From an uncultured Muribaculaceae bacterium (GTDB lineage Bacteria; Bacteroidota; Bacteroidia; Bacteroidales; Muribaculaceae), in assembly GCA_947175145.1 (NCBI GenBank), contig CAMWLY010000006.1, forward strand, positions 1 to 50,109: 50,109 nucleotides of DNA. The letters run 5' to 3'. This document shows, one piece after another, positions 17,415-26,311 of the stretch; the first letter of the stretch is position 1, and the number at the start of each line of letters is the position of its first letter. The notes under the pieces are model-generated. The model saw nothing but the letters and a program-made list of their open reading frames with translations. It made no database searches and was not told where the DNA came from. The translations under genes were made by a program, and so were the position numbers.

Positions 17415-18266
17415 GTGAAAGAGCGGAACTCGAAGATACTGAAATGGAGCATACTCTGTGTGCTGTTGGCCTACACTGCGGTGATGGGCTTCTGGGCGCA
17501 CGGCGAGGCTTCGCGTCATGTCTGCACCGGTGTCGAGATTGAAGTGCACGGAGCTGCTTCGACAGCTATGGACTCAACTATCCGCCACGGTGTGCGCGAA
17601 GAGCTGCAAGGGTATCCGCGCCGCATAGCGGGCACTCCTATCCGCGAAGTCGACACCCGCGATGTGGAAAGATTCCTCACAAAGCGAGCCAATTTCGAGA
17701 GTGTGAACTGCATGATGTCATCGAGAGGGAAACTGGTGATTCGTGTGGAACCGCTTGTGCCGGTGATGAGAGTATTCTATGGCGACAAATCATATTACAT
17801 CAACAAGGCGGGAAAGCATATAGTCTCCAATGCGGAGTTCTATAGCGAAGTGCCGGCGGTCACGGGGCGGTTCAACTGCAATTTCAGTCCGCGCGATGTG
17901 CTTCCGCTGGTGAACTATGTTACCAAGGACCCGATGCTTTCGGAGTGGGTATCGATGATAGTTGCCGAAGACAGCCGCAATCTGCTGTTGGTGCCGCGGG
18001 TGCGCGGACATGTGGTGAATTTCGGCGACACCACACGCCTTAAGGAGAAGAAAGAAGCCCTGGCTATGTTTTATCGCCAGGTCATGCCCTATAAAGGGTG
18101 GGAGGAATATGACACAATATCGGTTAAATTTCGGGGACAGGTAGTGGCCACACGGCGCGACAAGACCCGTCTTAACCACGCCGAGCATTACGAAGAGGAG
18201 GTTGACCTCGAAGAGGCTACCCTTCCGCAGGCCGAACCTATACAGACAGAGAATCAGCATGAATGA
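17415..18266 (+). CDS. ftsQ: Cell division protein FtsQ/DivIB
   Basis: This bitopic divisome protein has a short cytoplasmic tail, one membrane helix at about 10-27 (WSILCVLLAYTAVMGFWA) and a periplasmic part of about 240 residues. The periplasmic part begins with a POTRA-like segment (about 35-105) and continues with the FtsQ beta domain. The C-terminal tail is acidic. The start is GTG at 17415; no ATG precedes the membrane helix. Sequence similarity in this family is weak, so position between murC and ftsA carries much of the call. Its end overlaps the ftsA start by 8 bases. Confidence 0.92.
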   Translation: MKERNSKILKWSILCVLLAYTAVMGFWAHGEASRHVCTGVEIEVHGAASTAMDSTIRHGVREELQGYPRRIAGTPIREVDTRDVERFLTKRANFESVNCMMSSRGKLVIRVEPLVPVMRVFYGDKSYYINKAGKHIVSNAEFYSEVPAVTGRFNCNFSPRDVLPLVNYVTKDPMLSEWVSMIVAEDSRNLLLVPRVRGHVVNFGDTTRLKEKKEALAMFYRQVMPYKGWEEYDTISVKFRGQVVATRRDKTRLNHAEHYEEEVDLEEATLPQAEPIQTENQHE

Positions 18267-19584
18267 ACCAAGATATGTAGCTGCAATTGAAATCAGCAGC
18301 TCTAAAATAGCAGCGGCGGTCGGACGCATGCACTCTACCGGCAAGCTGGAGATTATAGCCACCGACCAGGAGAAGGGTGTGGACAGTGTGCGTTACGGCA
18401 TACTTCAGAACCTGGAGGAGACGTCGATGCGCCTGAACAGGATAATCGACCGCCTGGAGCATAAAGTGCAGATCGCTCCGCGCGAGATTGTAGGCGCCTA
18501 CGTGGGACTCTCGGGCAGATCACTCCGCTCCATAACCACCGAGGTCGACATCACACTGCCTGATGACACGGAAATCAACGATGACATCCTGCAGAGACTT
18601 CGCGAACAGGCTCTGGCCACTGCAATTGACTCCACTCTCGAAGTTGTCGATGCAATACCGCGCGTGTACTATGTAGGGAAACTTGAAACACGCTCTCCCA
18701 AGGGTGCCATCGGCAATAAAATCAGAGCCGTATATGACCTGATAGTATGCCGTCCGGAACTTCGCCGCAACCTCACCCGCACTATTGCCGACAAGTCGGG
18801 AATACAGATATGCGGTTTTGTGGTAACCGCCCTCTCCACGGCTCAGGTTATCCTGACCTCCGAAGAGAAAAGACTCGGTTGTATGCTGGTAGATATGGGT
18901 GCCGAAACCACAAGCGTATCCATCTACAAAGATGGCGGACTGCGCTATTTTGCCACTCTGCCGCTTGGTGGCCGCAATATCACACTCGATGTGGTAAGCC
19001 TCAATCTGCTTGAGGAGCGCGCGGAGGATATCAAGATTACCATGGGCAACGCAATAGCCCGCGACACAGCAAGCTCATATAATGTCAACGGTATCCGCAT
19101 GGCCGATGTCAGCAACCTTATAGTGGCCCGTTCGGAGGAAATTGTGGCAAATATCGTAGAGCAGATTAAATATGCGGGCATGAAGGATTCCGATCTGCCG
19201 GCCGGCCTGATATGCATAGGTGGTGCTTCAAAACTCAACGGTCTCCCCGAATTGCTCGAACGGCAGATAGACCTGCCGGTGCGTCGCGGTCAGCTGCCGG
19301 AATATATTCATCTTGAGGATACTAAATCTCCTTCGTCAGAGATTCTTGAGGTTTGCAGTGTGCTCTACAGCGGAGCCGCTGATTCCGAAGAGGAGTGCCT
19401 GGAAACTCCCGGAGCGCCGGAACTGCCGGCCAACGGTCAACCCAACCCGGTCGAAGAACAGGCTCCGGCACCCGAACCGCGCAAAACCAAAACAAGCGTC
19501 TGGTCAAGATTTACCAAAGATCTGAGCCGCAGAGTTAGCGATATGTTCTCAGGCGCCGATGAAGATGATTCCGACTTAATCTAA
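18259..19584 (+). CDS. ftsA: Cell division protein FtsA
   Basis: FtsA is an actin-like ATPase that tethers FtsZ to the membrane. The N-terminus MNEPRYVAAIEISSSKIAA gives the phosphate-1 motif, and LVDMGAETTSVSIYKDGG (near 211) is phosphate-2. The C-terminus ends in an amphipathic segment (VWSRFTKDLSRRVSDMF) followed by acidic residues, which fits the membrane-targeting helix. An in-frame upstream start at 18202 would overlap ftsQ by 65 bases; ATG 18259 matches the family start and overlaps by 8. Confidence 0.96.
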   Translation: MNEPRYVAAIEISSSKIAAAVGRMHSTGKLEIIATDQEKGVDSVRYGILQNLEETSMRLNRIIDRLEHKVQIAPREIVGAYVGLSGRSLRSITTEVDITLPDDTEINDDILQRLREQALATAIDSTLEVVDAIPRVYYVGKLETRSPKGAIGNKIRAVYDLIVCRPELRRNLTRTIADKSGIQICGFVVTALSTAQVILTSEEKRLGCMLVDMGAETTSVSIYKDGGLRYFATLPLGGRNITLDVVSLNLLEERAEDIKITMGNAIARDTASSYNVNGIRMADVSNLIVARSEEIVANIVEQIKYAGMKDSDLPAGLICIGGASKLNGLPELLERQIDLPVRRGQLPEYIHLEDTKSPSSEILEVCSVLYSGAADSEEECLETPGAPELPANGQPNPVEEQAPAPEPRKTKTSVWSRFTKDLSRRVSDMFSGADEDDSDLI

Positions 19585-19616
19585 TGGCAACAACCATATA
19601 CTAAGAAAATATACAG

Positions 19617-20969
19617 ATGAACAACGATATAACAGACGGATCAAGCTTTGCTACCGATGAGGCAGGCCCCTCTATCATCAAGGTGATAGGTGTAGGAGGT
19701 GGCGGCGGTAATGCCGTGAACTACATGTATGCACAGCACATACCGCTGATTAAGTATGTGGTTTGCAATACCGACCAGCAGGCTCTGGATCGCTCGCAGG
19801 TGCCTAACAAGCTTCTCCTCGGCCCCGATGTGACCAAGGGTCTGGGAGCAGGCAATGTGCCCGAAGTAGGCAGACAGTGCGCCGAAGCAAGCGTGGAAGA
19901 TATCAAAGCGCTCTTCACTGATGAGACTGAAATGGTCTTCATAACCGCCGGCATGGGTGGTGGCACCGGCACAGGTGCAGCCCCGGTAGTGGCACGCGAG
20001 GCCAAGGCTGCCGGAAAGCTTACCATCGGCATCGTGACAGTGCCTTTCATGTTTGAAGGTAAGAAAAAAATCATCAAAGCGCTGGCCGGTGCCGAGGAGA
20101 TGAAGAAGATTGTTGATGCTCTGCTGATTATCAACAATGAAAATATCATATCGCTATATAAGGATTTCAATTTCTTCAATGCCTTCAGCAAGGCCGACGA
20201 TACTCTGGCCAACGCAGCGCGCTCCATATCGGAAATTATATCCGACCCGCTCTATGTGAATGTGGATTTCCAGGATGTCAGAACCACTCTCAAGGATTCC
20301 GGCTCGGCGATTATCGCCACAGCTGTGGGTGAAGGTGAGAACCGCATTACTCAGGCTATTCAGAATGCCCTGCACTCACCGCTGCTAAAGCTCAACGACA
20401 TAATGACTTCCAAGAGACTTCTCTTCAAGTTCATGTGCTGGAAAGACAGCGATAACCCCATCAGAGCCGAAGAGATTGCAGAAATCACCAACTTCACTTC
20501 CAAACTGCCGCAAAGCATCGATGTGAAGTGGGGTATCGGAGATGACCCCTCACTCGGCGATAAGGTGAAGATTACACTTCTCGCTTCAGGTTTCGATGTG
20601 ACAATCTCATCTGACGACAAGGAGCAGATAATCATTAAGGATTCCGGCTCTGACAAGAAGCAGACCAGCGATGAGGAACGCAAGGAGCAGGAGAAGATAG
20701 CCGAAGTATATGGCAAGGAGAAGATGAAGGAAAACGAACGCGAAGCCGCCAGACTGAAATATGCGGTGCTGAAACCTTCGCAGTTCGATGACCATGAGGC
20801 AATCGCACTCTTCGAACGCACCCCGACATTCAATCGTCCGCAGCAGGTGCGCGAAGCACTGCGTAAACTCGCCGAGAATCCGGCCGGTATCGCTACACCT
20901 AAAGTTAACCAGTCTCAAAACCAGTCGGCTAAAGCCGGCATGGATCCGGGGCAAATCACATTCAACTAA
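19617..20969 (+). CDS. ftsZ: Cell division protein FtsZ
   Basis: FtsZ is the tubulin-like GTPase that forms the division ring. It has IGVGGGGGNAVNYM (24-37), the tubulin signature GGGTGTG at 114-120, and the T7 synergy-loop region NVDFQDVRTTL (about 217-227). Residues ~320-450 form a charged, partly coiled-coil linker ending in AGMDPGQITFN. The 450-residue length exceeds the ~380 of E. coli FtsZ because of this linker. The gene closes the dcw cluster. Confidence 0.98.
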   Translation: MNNDITDGSSFATDEAGPSIIKVIGVGGGGGNAVNYMYAQHIPLIKYVVCNTDQQALDRSQVPNKLLLGPDVTKGLGAGNVPEVGRQCAEASVEDIKALFTDETEMVFITAGMGGGTGTGAAPVVAREAKAAGKLTIGIVTVPFMFEGKKKIIKALAGAEEMKKIVDALLIINNENIISLYKDFNFFNAFSKADDTLANAARSISEIISDPLYVNVDFQDVRTTLKDSGSAIIATAVGEGENRITQAIQNALHSPLLKLNDIMTSKRLLFKFMCWKDSDNPIRAEEIAEITNFTSKLPQSIDVKWGIGDDPSLGDKVKITLLASGFDVTISSDDKEQIIIKDSGSDKKQTSDEERKEQEKIAEVYGKEKMKENEREAARLKYAVLKPSQFDDHEAIALFERTPTFNRPQQVREALRKLAENPAGIATPKVNQSQNQSAKAGMDPGQITFN

Positions 20970-21017
20970 AAAAGATTGATAAAAATAGGGGAGTCATTCA
21001 CACCCCGCAGTGAAAAG

Positions 21018-22625
21018 ATGGAACAGGCATATCCGATGGTTGCGAAGACCTTTCAAGGTCTTGAGGAGGTGCTCAGCGAAGAACTGATCAACCTCGGTGC
21101 AAAAAATGTGCAGACAGGTCGCCGAATGGTAAGCTTCGAGGGAGACCTCGAAATTATGTACAAAGCTAATCTATGCTGCCGCACAGCTCTCAGAATCCTC
21201 AAGCCTATTGAGAAGTTCACAGCTCACAACCCCGAGCAGCTTTACGACATCGTGCGCGAAATAGACTGGAGCAAGTATATGACTCCGAAGAATACTTTCG
21301 CCATCGACACCACCGTGAATAGCGGTGATTTCCCGCACTCCCAGTTTGTGACTTATCGCGTGAAAGATGCGATAGTAGACCATTTCAGAGACTTGGAGGG
21401 TGAGAGGCCTTCGATATCGGTGGCCAATCCCGACCTGATGCTCAATGTGCACATTGATGACTGCCGTGTGACTATCTCTCTCGACTCTTCGGGCGAACCT
21501 CTCTCGAAACGCGGTTATCGCGATGAGTCTACACCGGCTCCAATCAATGAAGCTCTCGCGGCCGGTATCATCATGATGACAGGCTGGCGCGGCGACTGCG
21601 ATTTCGCTGACCCTATGTGCGGCTCCGGTACTTTTCTGATTGAGGCGGCGCTGATCGCCGGTAATATCAATCCAGGTATCTATCGCAAAGGTTTCGCTTT
21701 TGAGAAATGGCCCGATTTCGATGCCGATCTTTTCGAAGAACTTTACAATGATGATTCGGCCGAAAGGGATTTCGCTTACAAAATCTATGGTGGTGACATA
21801 GACCCGGAAGCAGTGCGCACAGCTCGCCATAATATAAAATCAGCTCAGGTCGAGGATATGATCGAACTGGAATGCAAGCCTCTGGCAGACTGGACCGATA
21901 ATTCCGCAGAAGGTGTGATGGTCATGAATCCCCCCTACGGCAAGCGCCTGAAACCGGAAGATATCGAAGCTCTGTACAAGGGTATCGGAAAGACCCTGAA
22001 GAGTGAATTCGCAGGCTGGCACGCATGGATCATAGGTCTCAACACCGAGGATTTCGATAATATCGGCTTGAAACCTTCACAGAAAATCCCCTTGCTCAAC
22101 GGCAGCCTGGAATGCACACTGCGCGAGTATGTGATGTTTGACGGCAGCTATGATAATTTCCGTGCCGGCGGAGGACGTGTGAAAGGATTTGATGATCGCG
22201 ACCAAAATGAGCGTGGACCGCGCAAGATGAAAAGACTCTCTGACGATGAGTGGAAAAAGGAAACCAAGCGGTTCGGTTCACACGATCACAAACCCTCCAA
22301 AAGTTTCAAGAAAGATGATGGTGAGCGCAAGCCTTACCGAAACGACGGTGAGCGCAAGCCTTACCGAAACGATGGCGAGCGCAAGCCTTACCGAAACGAT
22401 GGCGAGCGCAAGCCTTACCGAAACGACGGTGAGCGCAAGCCATACCGCAACGACGGTGAACGCAAGCCTTACCGAAACGACGGTGAGCGCAAGCCTTTCA
22501 AAAACGACCGCAACCCGAAATTCAGGGAATTTGAAGACCGCAAACCGCGAATTGATGCTTCAAAAACAGTAGTTATCAATCCGGTATATTATCGTAAGCG
22601 CAAACAGAAGCCGGAAGAGGAATGA
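21018..22625 (+). CDS. THUMP-domain class I SAM-dependent RNA methyltransferase (RlmL-like)
   Basis: An N-terminal THUMP-type RNA-binding region (about 1-150) is followed by a Rossmann methyltransferase with DPMCGSGTFLIEAALIAG (near 199) and the catalytic NPPYGKR (near 304). These are the features of the RlmL/RlmK-N family of 23S rRNA guanine-N2 methyltransferases. After about residue 390 a basic low-complexity tail begins. It contains seven 9-residue repeats (six GERKPYRND, then GERKPFKND; DNA 22320-22508), probably an RNA-binding extension. ATG 21018 (MEQAYPMVAKTFQGLEE) is chosen over an upstream TTG at 20976. Its stop overlaps the next start as ATGA. The exact rRNA target is inferred, not shown. 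Confidence 0.9.
   Translation: MEQAYPMVAKTFQGLEEVLSEELINLGAKNVQTGRRMVSFEGDLEIMYKANLCCRTALRILKPIEKFTAHNPEQLYDIVREIDWSKYMTPKNTFAIDTTVNSGDFPHSQFVTYRVKDAIVDHFRDLEGERPSISVANPDLMLNVHIDDCRVTISLDSSGEPLSKRGYRDESTPAPINEALAAGIIMMTGWRGDCDFADPMCGSGTFLIEAALIAGNINPGIYRKGFAFEKWPDFDADLFEELYNDDSAERDFAYKIYGGDIDPEAVRTARHNIKSAQVEDMIELECKPLADWTDNSAEGVMVMNPPYGKRLKPEDIEALYKGIGKTLKSEFAGWHAWIIGLNTEDFDNIGLKPSQKIPLLNGSLECTLREYVMFDGSYDNFRAGGGRVKGFDDRDQNERGPRKMKRLSDDEWKKETKRFGSHDHKPSKSFKKDDGERKPYRNDGERKPYRNDGERKPYRNDGERKPYRNDGERKPYRNDGERKPYRNDGERKPFKNDRNPKFREFEDRKPRIDASKTVVINPVYYRKRKQKPEEE
22320..22508 (+). repeat. 27-bp tandem repeat inside the methyltransferase gene, seven copies
   Basis: Seven in-frame 27-bp units encode GERKPYRND. 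Synonymous third-base differences (GGT/GGC, CGA/CGC, GAC/GAT) scatter across the copies, and the last copy changes YR to FK. The reading frame is kept throughout, so copy number can vary without disrupting the protein. Confidence 0.95.
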
Positions 22626-23596
22626 CACTTCGCCAAACCATGGGGCGCCAAGGAATTACTTTAGCGGTAATTGTGGCGCTGGCTTTATGGGTGATTGCCT
22701 TGATAGTGCCGGCAGTTGCCGCACCGGTATCCGACTTCGGAATATGCCTGCCTTCGCCCAATCTATGGCTCATTTCGCCGGAGTGGGGCACAGCGGTCAA
22801 TTTTGTGATACTGGGCGGCGCCACAACTTTGCTATGGTGGCTCAACAAGGAATACTCCTTTGTGCCAGGTTCAGACACGGTGCTTACCGGCATGTTTCTG
22901 CTGTTGGCATCTACCAATCGCTGGATTACAGGCCCTCTAACCGCCTCCACGGTAATGGTCCTGGCAAACTTGATATGCCTCGCCATTCTATTCGGCTGTT
23001 ACCGAAAACCGAATGCTTCGCAGGAACTATTCGTAATCGCCACTATAATGGGGATTGGCTCGATGTTCCAATATGCCTTCATATTCATGATACCGGTTTA
23101 TATAGTCGGTGCCATCATGATGAAATGCCTTGGAGCAAAGAGTCTCACCGGATTCCTGATGGGTCTTGTGGCGCCATATTGGGTCGCTGCCGGACTCGGT
23201 CTGATTCCACTTGAGAATTTCCGACTGCCCCACATATCACCCTTTGTGATGGGGCGCGATAATGATTTCTCGATATTCGCCGGACTTGTCGCTGTGGGGT
23301 TATGCGGAGTATTGACCATATTGTTGGCTCTCAATAATATGGTGAAACTATATGCCGGAAACACACGCAGACGCCTCAACAATAATATTCTGAATCTGCT
23401 TGGTCTGGTCACTATAGCCTGCATTATAACGGATTATCACAACATGACAGCCTATCTGGCCACTCTCTACATGATTTTTGCTGTGCAGATAGCCAACTTG
23501 TTTGCGCTGCATGATATACGCCGCGGGTGGATATGGTTGCTATCTCTGAGTGCTGTTTATGTGGCCGGATTTGTGGTTATGACATTTAATGTGTAA
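22622..23596 (+). CDS. Multi-pass inner membrane protein of unknown function
   Basis: The protein has 324 residues, almost all in hydrophobic segments. I count about nine or ten membrane helices from ITLAVIVALALWVIALIVPA (12-31) to the C-terminal segment LLSLSAVYVAGFVVMTF. A conserved domain is not certain; it resembles the Bacteroidetes DUF6427-type membrane proteins only in size and topology. It overlaps the preceding methyltransferase by 4 bases (ATGA) and sits 2 bases before pdxB, so the three are probably one transcription unit. No catalytic motif is visible. Confidence 0.85.
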   Translation: MTLRQTMGRQGITLAVIVALALWVIALIVPAVAAPVSDFGICLPSPNLWLISPEWGTAVNFVILGGATTLLWWLNKEYSFVPGSDTVLTGMFLLLASTNRWITGPLTASTVMVLANLICLAILFGCYRKPNASQELFVIATIMGIGSMFQYAFIFMIPVYIVGAIMMKCLGAKSLTGFLMGLVAPYWVAAGLGLIPLENFRLPHISPFVMGRDNDFSIFAGLVAVGLCGVLTILLALNNMVKLYAGNTRRRLNNNILNLLGLVTIACIITDYHNMTAYLATLYMIFAVQIANLFALHDIRRGWIWLLSLSAVYVAGFVVMTFNV

Positions 23597-23598
23597 AG

Positions 23599-24594
23599 AT
23601 GAAAATCGTAGCCGACGACAATATACCCTTTCTGCGCGGCAGACTCGAACCTATAGCCGAGGTTGTATATGCCGACCAGTTTGGTTTTACTCCCGAACTG
23701 GTGCGCGATGCCGATGCGCTGATTATCCGCACACGCACACGCTGTGATGTCGAACTTCTCAAGGATTCCAATGTGCAACTTGTGGCGACTGCCACGATAG
23801 GCACAGATCAGATAGATATGGATTGGTGCAAAGCCGCAGGCATTACGGTGCGCAATGCGCCGGGTTGCAATGCGCCGGGTGTGGCGCAGTATGTGTGGAG
23901 TTCGCTGCTCAGATGCGGATTCGACCCGAAAAAGGATACTCTCGGAATTGTAGGCTGCGGCAATGTCGGAAGTGTGGTGCGCGAATGGGCTGAACGGCTC
24001 GGTGCTAAAGTTCTGGTAAATGATCCTCCCAAAGCCGAAAGGGGAGAGGGTGATGAATGCTATCGCGACTTGGACACACTGCTTCGGGAGTGTGATGCAG
24101 TGACCCTCCACACCCCTCTTATCAAAAGCGGAAATCACCCGACTTACCATCTGATAGGGGAGAGGGAACTGGCACTCATCGGCGATGGGAAACTCATTGT
24201 AAATGCAGCCCGCGGTCCGGTGGTCAAAGGTGACGCACTTCTCAGGGAACTGCAAAGCGGCAGACTGCGTGCTGTGGTGGATACCTGGGAAGGTGAACCG
24301 ATTATTGACACCGCACTTCTCGAGCTGGTGGAATACGGCACTTTTCACATAGCCGGCTATTCACACGAAGGTAAACAGCGAGCCACACGCATGGTGCTTG
24401 AAGCTGTAGAAGATAAATTCGGTGTAAATGTAGATAAAAGCGGCCTGCAGGGAGCTTATACGGGTAACCCCGGGCTAACTGCCGGGCGCATACTGGATTC
24501 ATACGATCCCGCCGCAGACAGCGAGGCTCTGAAAAATGCACCGCAGGCATTTGACACACTGCGCCGGAATTATAATTTCCGCCACGAGGCATAG
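23599..24594 (+). CDS. pdxB: Erythronate-4-phosphate dehydrogenase
   Basis: PdxB oxidises 4-phosphoerythronate in the DXP-dependent pathway to pyridoxal phosphate. It is a D-2-hydroxyacid dehydrogenase: MKIVADDNIPF at the N-terminus is typical of PdxB, the NAD loop GIVGCGNVGS lies at 116-125, and the catalytic Arg (NAARGPVV), Glu (DTWEGEP) and His (AGYSHEGK) blocks follow. At 331 residues it is shorter than E. coli PdxB (378), with a reduced C-terminal domain. Confidence 0.93.
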   Translation: MKIVADDNIPFLRGRLEPIAEVVYADQFGFTPELVRDADALIIRTRTRCDVELLKDSNVQLVATATIGTDQIDMDWCKAAGITVRNAPGCNAPGVAQYVWSSLLRCGFDPKKDTLGIVGCGNVGSVVREWAERLGAKVLVNDPPKAERGEGDECYRDLDTLLRECDAVTLHTPLIKSGNHPTYHLIGERELALIGDGKLIVNAARGPVVKGDALLRELQSGRLRAVVDTWEGEPIIDTALLELVEYGTFHIAGYSHEGKQRATRMVLEAVEDKFGVNVDKSGLQGAYTGNPGLTAGRILDSYDPAADSEALKNAPQAFDTLRRNYNFRHEA

Positions 24595-24606
24595 CAGTAT
24601 CCGAAT

Positions 24607-25272
24607 ATGGCAAAAAAGAAATATTATGTGGTGTGGGTGGGACGCAAACCCGGTGTCTATGATGATGCCGGCGATGCACTCGAGCAGGTGGAAGATTACC
24701 CCGGCGCGAAGATAAAGGCATACGCTACCTCAGCCGAGGCCACTATGGCTTACCGACAATCTGCAGCACGAACCGAAGACCGTGAACTCGGTGCTCTGCT
24801 CCTGAATGCCCAGCGCAAGAACATGCCCGAGGGGTCAAAACCGGACTATATGTCGATTCCGGAAATAGATCTCAATGGGTGGGCGGTAGATGCCGCATGC
24901 TCCGGAAATCCGGGGGTGATGGAATATCGCGGTGTGGAACTGATGACCGGACGGGAATTATTCAGAGTGGGCCCTTTTGAACAATCCACCAACAATATCG
25001 GGGAGTTTCTCGCGATAGTTCATGCACTGTCGCTTATGTATTCACGCGGTGAGCGACACACCATATATTCCGACTCTGTGACCGGCATGGCTTGGACACG
25101 CAATAAGAAGGTCAAGACCCAGTTGGAGCGCAACGCCAAGACCGAAAATAGTTTCAAGCTTATGGAGCGCGCGTTAGGCTGGCTCAATACGCACACCTAC
25201 GATGTGAAGATCCGCAAGTGGGACACTGACCGCTGGGGTGAGATTCCGGCTGATTTCGGACGCAAGAAATGA
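24607..25272 (+). CDS. Ribonuclease H with N-terminal viroplasmin (hybrid-binding) domain
   Basis: The first ~50 residues (KKKYYVVWVGRKPGVYDDAGD) form the viroplasmin or caulimovirus-VI-like hybrid-binding domain. Residues ~90-220 form an RNase H fold with candidate acidic residues D95 (AVDAACSGNPG), E133 (NNIGEFLAI), D156 (IYSDS) and D216 (EIPADFG). It should cleave RNA in RNA-DNA hybrids. The 221-residue length is normal for this architecture. It overlaps queG by 4 bases. Confidence 0.93.
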   Translation: MAKKKYYVVWVGRKPGVYDDAGDALEQVEDYPGAKIKAYATSAEATMAYRQSAARTEDRELGALLLNAQRKNMPEGSKPDYMSIPEIDLNGWAVDAACSGNPGVMEYRGVELMTGRELFRVGPFEQSTNNIGEFLAIVHALSLMYSRGERHTIYSDSVTGMAWTRNKKVKTQLERNAKTENSFKLMERALGWLNTHTYDVKIRKWDTDRWGEIPADFGRKK

Positions 25273-26207
25273 TTGCCGCCGACAAAGAACTTCTGAGAGC
25301 AACCCTGAAAAGCTGCGGAGCTGCCGCAGTTGGGTTCGCTCCTGCGGATTGCGAACCGGAAGAATACAGTAACCTGCGCAAACAGTGGATTGACTCAGGT
25401 TATAATGCCGGCATGGATTATATGGCACGCAATGAAGAACTGCGCCAAGACCCGCGTATGCTTCTCGAAGGAACCAAAACTATAATAAGCCTGGCATTTC
25501 CATATAGACTCCAAGAGCGCCCGGCCGAAGTTGATTCCGGGATTGCTTCTTACGCACTTCTTTATGATTACCATGACCGCATCCGCTCCCGTATCAGACA
25601 GGCCGGCATCGAGAGATGGCTCGGTGAGGAGCATATCGATTGGCGGATATGTGTGGATTCGGCTCCTATGGCGGAGCGCTATCGTGCCCGTGAGGCAGGG
25701 ATAGGTTATATCGGGCGTAACGGTATGCTTATAGTGCCCGAAGCGGGGAGCGAAGTATTCTTAGCCGAGATTATTACCACCACGGAAATTGAACCTGACA
25801 CTCCCGCATCAGGTGACTGCGGTAATTGCGGCGCGTGCCTGAAGGCATGTCCCGCCGGGGCGCTTCACCCTGACGGAACTATCGACTGCAACCGATGCAT
25901 CAGCTATCTCACTATCGAACATCGCGGCCCCTGGGTCAATGATGTGCATAAGAGTGTGATGCAGTCTGCCGAGGGTATAAAAAGTATCTACGGCTGTGAC
26001 CGCTGCGTGGCGGCATGTCCGCATAATCGGCTGAACGCGACAGAGATTTTTACCGATGAACCCATACACCCCGGAGTGGCCTCGCTGACGAGAGAAAAGA
26101 TTCGCGAGATTAGCGAACCGGAATTCAACAAGCTGATGAAGGGAAGTGCCATGAAACGCGCTAAACTCCAAGGGTTACTCAGAAACATCGACGCCTCCGA
26201 CAAATAA
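25269..26207 (+). CDS. queG: Epoxyqueuosine reductase QueG
   Basis: QueG uses cobalamin and two [4Fe-4S] clusters for the last step of queuosine formation in tRNA. Cysteine motifs are CGNCGACLKACPAG (near 184), CNRC (near 208) and CDRCVAACPHN (near 244). VDSAPMAERYRAREAGIGYIG (blocks around 128-148) is the catalytic Asp region. It has 312 residues, and the start overlaps the preceding gene's stop as ATGA. This is the last gene before the lepB promoter region. Confidence 0.95.
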   Translation: MIAADKELLRATLKSCGAAAVGFAPADCEPEEYSNLRKQWIDSGYNAGMDYMARNEELRQDPRMLLEGTKTIISLAFPYRLQERPAEVDSGIASYALLYDYHDRIRSRIRQAGIERWLGEEHIDWRICVDSAPMAERYRAREAGIGYIGRNGMLIVPEAGSEVFLAEIITTTEIEPDTPASGDCGNCGACLKACPAGALHPDGTIDCNRCISYLTIEHRGPWVNDVHKSVMQSAEGIKSIYGCDRCVAACPHNRLNATEIFTDEPIHPGVASLTREKIREISEPEFNKLMKGSAMKRAKLQGLLRNIDASDK

Positions 26208-26272
26208 TACAGCAGTCCAAAGCTTTAAAACTATCTGTTAACATTTATTGTGAAGATGCACCAAATGCCGTT

Positions 26273-26304
26273 TTAGCATAATTGCCAAATTATTAATATC
26301 TTTG
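26273..26304 (+). promoter_or_regulatory. lepB promoter, nearly leaderless
   Basis: TATCTTTG (26297-26304) matches the Bacteroidetes -7 consensus, with TTAG at 26273-26276 as a weak -33 element 20 bases upstream. The -7 box ends only 7 bases before the lepB ATG, so the transcript should begin at or within a few bases of the start codon. Confidence 0.65.
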
Positions 26305-26311
26305 CATTGCA

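Noticed and set aside
22320-22508. Regular 27-bp repeats resembling a CRISPR array
   Set aside because: The repeats are contiguous without spacers, in frame, and encode GERKPYRND within a methyltransferase gene.
23557-24348. A 263-codon open frame antisense to pdxB
   Set aside because: pdxB carries clear catalytic motifs; the antisense product has none and no promoter or leader is visible.
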